This document shows positions 6,240 through 8,215 of a stretch of 8,215 nt of DNA, piece by piece. A model generated the notes under the pieces. That model was not told where the DNA came from. It was given only the letters and a program-made list of their open reading frames with translations, and did no database searches. The position numbers and the translations under genes were made by a program. Source of the DNA: an uncultured Collinsella sp. (GTDB taxonomy: Bacteria > Actinomycetota > Coriobacteriia > Coriobacteriales > Coriobacteriaceae); the NCBI GenBank assembly GCA_902489965.1, contig CABUCA010000073.1:1-8215 (forward strand), in the 5' to 3' direction. Numbering within the stretch: position 1 is the stretch's first letter; the number at the start of each line of letters is the position of its first letter.

Positions 6240-6812
6240 AAGCCGTTGTTGCTGCATGCGTGCTGTGCGCCGTGCTCTCTTGAGCCGGTCCGCCTGCTGC
6301 GCGAGGAAGGGTTTGAGCCCACAATCTGCTGGACAAACCCCAATATTCAGCCGCACGATGAATGGCAGCGGCGTTTGGACGAGCTGCGCCGGTGGTGTGC
6401 CGATGGCGACATCGAGCTTATCGAGGCGGGGGAGGACCGGGAGCGCTGGGAGGCCGGCGTGGCCCCGCTGGGCGCCGATCGAGCCCGTCGCTGTCGCTCA
6501 TGCTATGCCCTGCGTCTGGCCGAGGCGTGCCGTGTGGCCCAGGAGCGCGGGTTTGAGTTTGTGGGCACGACGCTCGCCGTCTCGCCGTACCAGTTGTTCG
6601 AAACCTGCAATGATGTGTTGGAGCGTCTGGCTGCTGCCCGCGGTCTCACTCCGGTGATTCGCGATTTTCGCACGTATTACCCCGAGGCGACACGTCGTTC
6701 GCGCGAGCTGGGCATGTATCGGCAGAACTACTGCGGCTGCCGTTTCTCGGCCGTCGAGGCGGCCATGGACCGCGCCCGCATCCGCGACGAGCGCAAAGCC
6801 GCCAAAAAGTAG
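6237..6812 (+). CDS. queH: Epoxyqueuosine reductase QueH
   Basis: This 191-aa protein catalyses the last step of queuosine synthesis, reducing epoxyqueuosine to queuosine in the anticodon loop of GUN tRNAs; it replaces the unrelated cobalamin-dependent QueG. Family landmarks are LLLHACCAPCS (4-14; Cys9, Cys10, Cys13), WTNPNIQPHDEWQRRL (32-47), CRSCYALRL (86-94; Cys86, Cys89), TTLAVSPYQ (111-119) and YRQNYCGCRFS (161-171; Cys166, Cys168). In QueH these conserved cysteines hold an iron-sulfur cluster and a nearby metal. All expected cysteines are present and the length is normal for the family. The basic C-terminus is typical of an RNA-acting protein. The gene follows the DUF3267 gene at 10 nt and precedes queA, whose product makes its substrate, which strengthens the call. 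A frame extending upstream to 6060 is ignored because it overlaps the DUF3267 gene and lacks family similarity. Confidence 0.93.
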   Translation: MKPLLLHACCAPCSLEPVRLLREEGFEPTICWTNPNIQPHDEWQRRLDELRRWCADGDIELIEAGEDRERWEAGVAPLGADRARRCRSCYALRLAEACRVAQERGFEFVGTTLAVSPYQLFETCNDVLERLAAARGLTPVIRDFRTYYPEATRRSRELGMYRQNYCGCRFSAVEAAMDRARIRDERKAAKK

Positions 6813-6840
6813 TTCACTTGGGACGTCAGCCTGCTAGGAT
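6813..6840 (+). promoter_or_regulatory. Candidate promoter for queA between queH and queA
   Basis: TTCACT (6813-6818, 4 of 6 to TTGACA), a 16-nt spacer and the extended -10 TGC-TAGGAT (6832-6840) precede queA. The predicted start near 6847 leaves a leader of about 30 nt with the Shine-Dalgarno. queA may thus be transcribed both alone and by read-through from queH. No preQ1 riboswitch fold was recognised in this 64-nt gap. Confidence 0.45.
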
Positions 6841-6876
6841 GTAGAGCGGACTTTAGCTATATAAGGAGAATCCGAC

Positions 6877-8094
6877 GTGTCTATGCGTACCGATGATTTT
6901 GACTATAACCTGCCCGAAGAGCTCATCGCCCAGGCGCCTGCCGAGCCGCGCGACTCCTGCCGCCTGCTGGTGGTTGATCGCAAAGGCTCCGAGACAGGAA
7001 CGCCGTTAGGGCATGGCGGCACCGTCGAGCACCGCATCTTCCGTGACATCATCGACTATATCGAGCCGGGCGACGTGCTCGTCATCAACCAGACGCGCGT
7101 GATGCCGGCCCGTCTTATCGGTCGCAAGACGGGCTCGGGCGGCGTGGTCGAGACGTTGCTGCTCAAGCGCCGCGAGGATGTTGACCCGCTGGGCCATGTT
7201 TGGGAGTGCTTGGTCAAGCCGGGTAAGCGCCTGAAGCCCGGTGCTCAGATTGAGTATCGCGCCGGTGGCGCTCATGCGCCCGAGGGGGCTCCCGTGGTGC
7301 TGACGGCCGAGGTCGTCGACTTTGTCACCGATAGTCGCGGCGGCCGCCTGGTGCGTTTTGAGCCGGCCGGTTGCAATGCCGCCGGCGAGTCGCGCACGCT
7401 TGACGAGGCCATCCATGCTGCCGGTCACGTGCCGCTGCCGCCCTACATTACCGATTACGAGGGCGATCCCGAGAAATATCAGACCGTGTACGCCATGAAG
7501 GAGGAGCACTCGGCTGCCGCTCCCACGGCGGGCCTGCATTTTACTCCTGAGCTCATGGCCGCTATCGAGGCCAAGGGTGCCAAGTTTGCCGCCGTCGAGC
7601 TCGAGGTGGGCATCGATACCTTCCGCTTGGTGGAGGAGGACGACCCCACGCAGCACGTCATGCACACCGAGCGCTACCACGTGTCGCAGGAGGTTGTCGA
7701 CGCCGTGCATAAGGCCAAGGCCGAGGGTCATCGTGTGATCGCCGTCGGCACTACCGCGGTGCGCTCGCTCGAGAGCGCGTTTGACACGGACGCGCCGGTG
7801 TCCGATCCGGCCGTGACGGCGCGCTATTTTGAAGGCCGCGAGGACGGGGCCGATACGCTTGGCCGCGGTGACATCGTGGTGCGCGAGAACGCCACGACGC
7901 AGCTTTACCTCATGCCCGGCTCGACCTATCACGTGGTCGACGCGCTGATCACGAACTTCCATGTGCCGCGCTCCACGCTCATGATGCTCGTGAGCGCGCT
8001 TGCCACCCGCGACCAGATCATGGATGCCTACGCCGCTGCCATCGAGGAGCGCTACCGCTTCTTCAGCTTTGGCGACGCGATGCTCATTTGTTAG
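6877..8094 (+). CDS. queA: S-adenosylmethionine:tRNA ribosyltransferase-isomerase QueA
   Basis: This 405-aa enzyme transfers and isomerises the ribosyl group of S-adenosylmethionine onto preQ1 in tRNA, giving epoxyqueuosine-tRNA, the substrate of QueH encoded just upstream. Recognisable family blocks run in order: FDYNLPEELIAQAP (8-21), VLVINQTRVMPARLIGRK (67-84), WECLVKPGKRLKPG (109-122), HVPLPPYI (184-191), APTAGLHFTPEL (215-226), GIDTFRLV (245-252), HTERYHVS (263-270), VIAVGTTAVRSLES (287-300) and TNFHVPRSTLMMLVSA (359-374). It is about 50 residues longer than E. coli QueA (356 aa), owing to insertions near 36-50 (SETGTPLGHGGT), 150-175 and 303-330 that lie between conserved blocks. The GTG start at 6877 is preferred because AAGGAG (6863-6868) lies 8 nt before it; the ATG two codons later is too distant. 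The tRNA-guanine transglycosylase that precedes QueA in the pathway is not in the window. Confidence 0.96.
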   Translation: MSMRTDDFDYNLPEELIAQAPAEPRDSCRLLVVDRKGSETGTPLGHGGTVEHRIFRDIIDYIEPGDVLVINQTRVMPARLIGRKTGSGGVVETLLLKRREDVDPLGHVWECLVKPGKRLKPGAQIEYRAGGAHAPEGAPVVLTAEVVDFVTDSRGGRLVRFEPAGCNAAGESRTLDEAIHAAGHVPLPPYITDYEGDPEKYQTVYAMKEEHSAAAPTAGLHFTPELMAAIEAKGAKFAAVELEVGIDTFRLVEEDDPTQHVMHTERYHVSQEVVDAVHKAKAEGHRVIAVGTTAVRSLESAFDTDAPVSDPAVTARYFEGREDGADTLGRGDIVVRENATTQLYLMPGSTYHVVDALITNFHVPRSTLMMLVSALATRDQIMDAYAAAIEERYRFFSFGDAMLIC

Positions 8095-8121
8095 TTACGC
8101 GGTTCTACGAACCGCGTAACT
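8093..8121. repeat. Perfect 13-bp palindrome overlapping the queA stop codon
   Basis: AGTTACGCGGTTC (8093-8105) and GAACCGCGTAACT (8109-8121) pair without mismatch around the 3-nt loop TAC. The first two bases belong to the queA TAG. The following bases (GCTCGACGC) are not T-rich, so it is not an ordinary intrinsic terminator; it may protect the mRNA 3' end or bind a protein. Confidence 0.8.
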
Positions 8122-8168
8122 GCTCGACGCTGCGCGGGCCGCATTTGGACAATCTGACGTTCAACTTC

Positions 8169-8203
8169 AAGGGCGCGACCAGAAGGTCAGCGCCCTTTCG
8201 TTT
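8169..8203 (+). terminator. Intrinsic terminator downstream of queA
   Basis: AAGGGCGCGACC (8169-8180) pairs with GGTC (8185-8188), a bulged A, then GCGCCCTT (8190-8197) around an AGAA loop. A T-rich tail (TTTCGTTT) follows the stem. It lies 75 nt past the queA stop, and no gene was recognised in the remaining bases to the window end (8095-8215). Confidence 0.75.
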
Positions 8204-8215
8204 CACGTCACCTTG

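Noticed and set aside
6813..6876. Possible preQ1 riboswitch before queA
   Set aside because: The gap is 64 nt and shows no clear hairpin plus A-rich tail pseudoknot; it is better explained by a promoter and a Shine-Dalgarno.
7006..7962. A 318-codon minus-strand frame within queA
   Set aside because: It is antisense to a well-recognised QueA, with no family motifs and no supporting ribosome site.

Overview
The window is GC-rich and coding-dense with short intergenic gaps. The protein set and sequence style (an FakB/DegV protein, a divergent MetRS-type class I synthetase, QueH next to QueA) fit an anaerobic gut actinobacterium of the Coriobacteriia, most likely Collinsella or a close relative. 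That assignment is my recognition of sequence style, not the result of a search. No tRNA, rRNA, CRISPR array, phage gene or intact transposase gene was seen.

Left part (1-2091): the 3' end of a DegV-family gene (+) meets, across a strong shared hairpin terminator, a 363-aa protein read on the minus strand. That protein looks like a KDPG-aldolase-type TIM barrel with disordered tails and no evident catalytic residues. A divergent gap follows, then a 56-aa single-pass membrane protein (+).

Middle part (2116-5527, minus strand): a MetRS-family synthetase is followed by a NOL1/NOP2/Sun-family RNA m5C methyltransferase. Between them sits a compact REPIN/MITE-like element: two 37-nt arms in inverted orientation (36 of 37 identical), each able to fold into its own hairpin. 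It is the main unexplained structure in the window. The synthetase is also unusual, because several residues that bind methionine in E. coli MetRS are replaced and its KMSKS loop is degenerate.

Right part (5660-8215, plus strand): a DUF3267 membrane protein with an HExxH motif is followed within about 10 nt by queH. queA comes next, with its own candidate promoter. QueA makes epoxyqueuosine on tRNA and QueH reduces it to queuosine, so the pair covers the last two steps of queuosine synthesis. queA ends in a perfect palindrome over its stop codon, followed by an intrinsic terminator. Much of the window is therefore about tRNA or RNA: a synthetase homologue, an RNA methyltransferase and queuosine modification.
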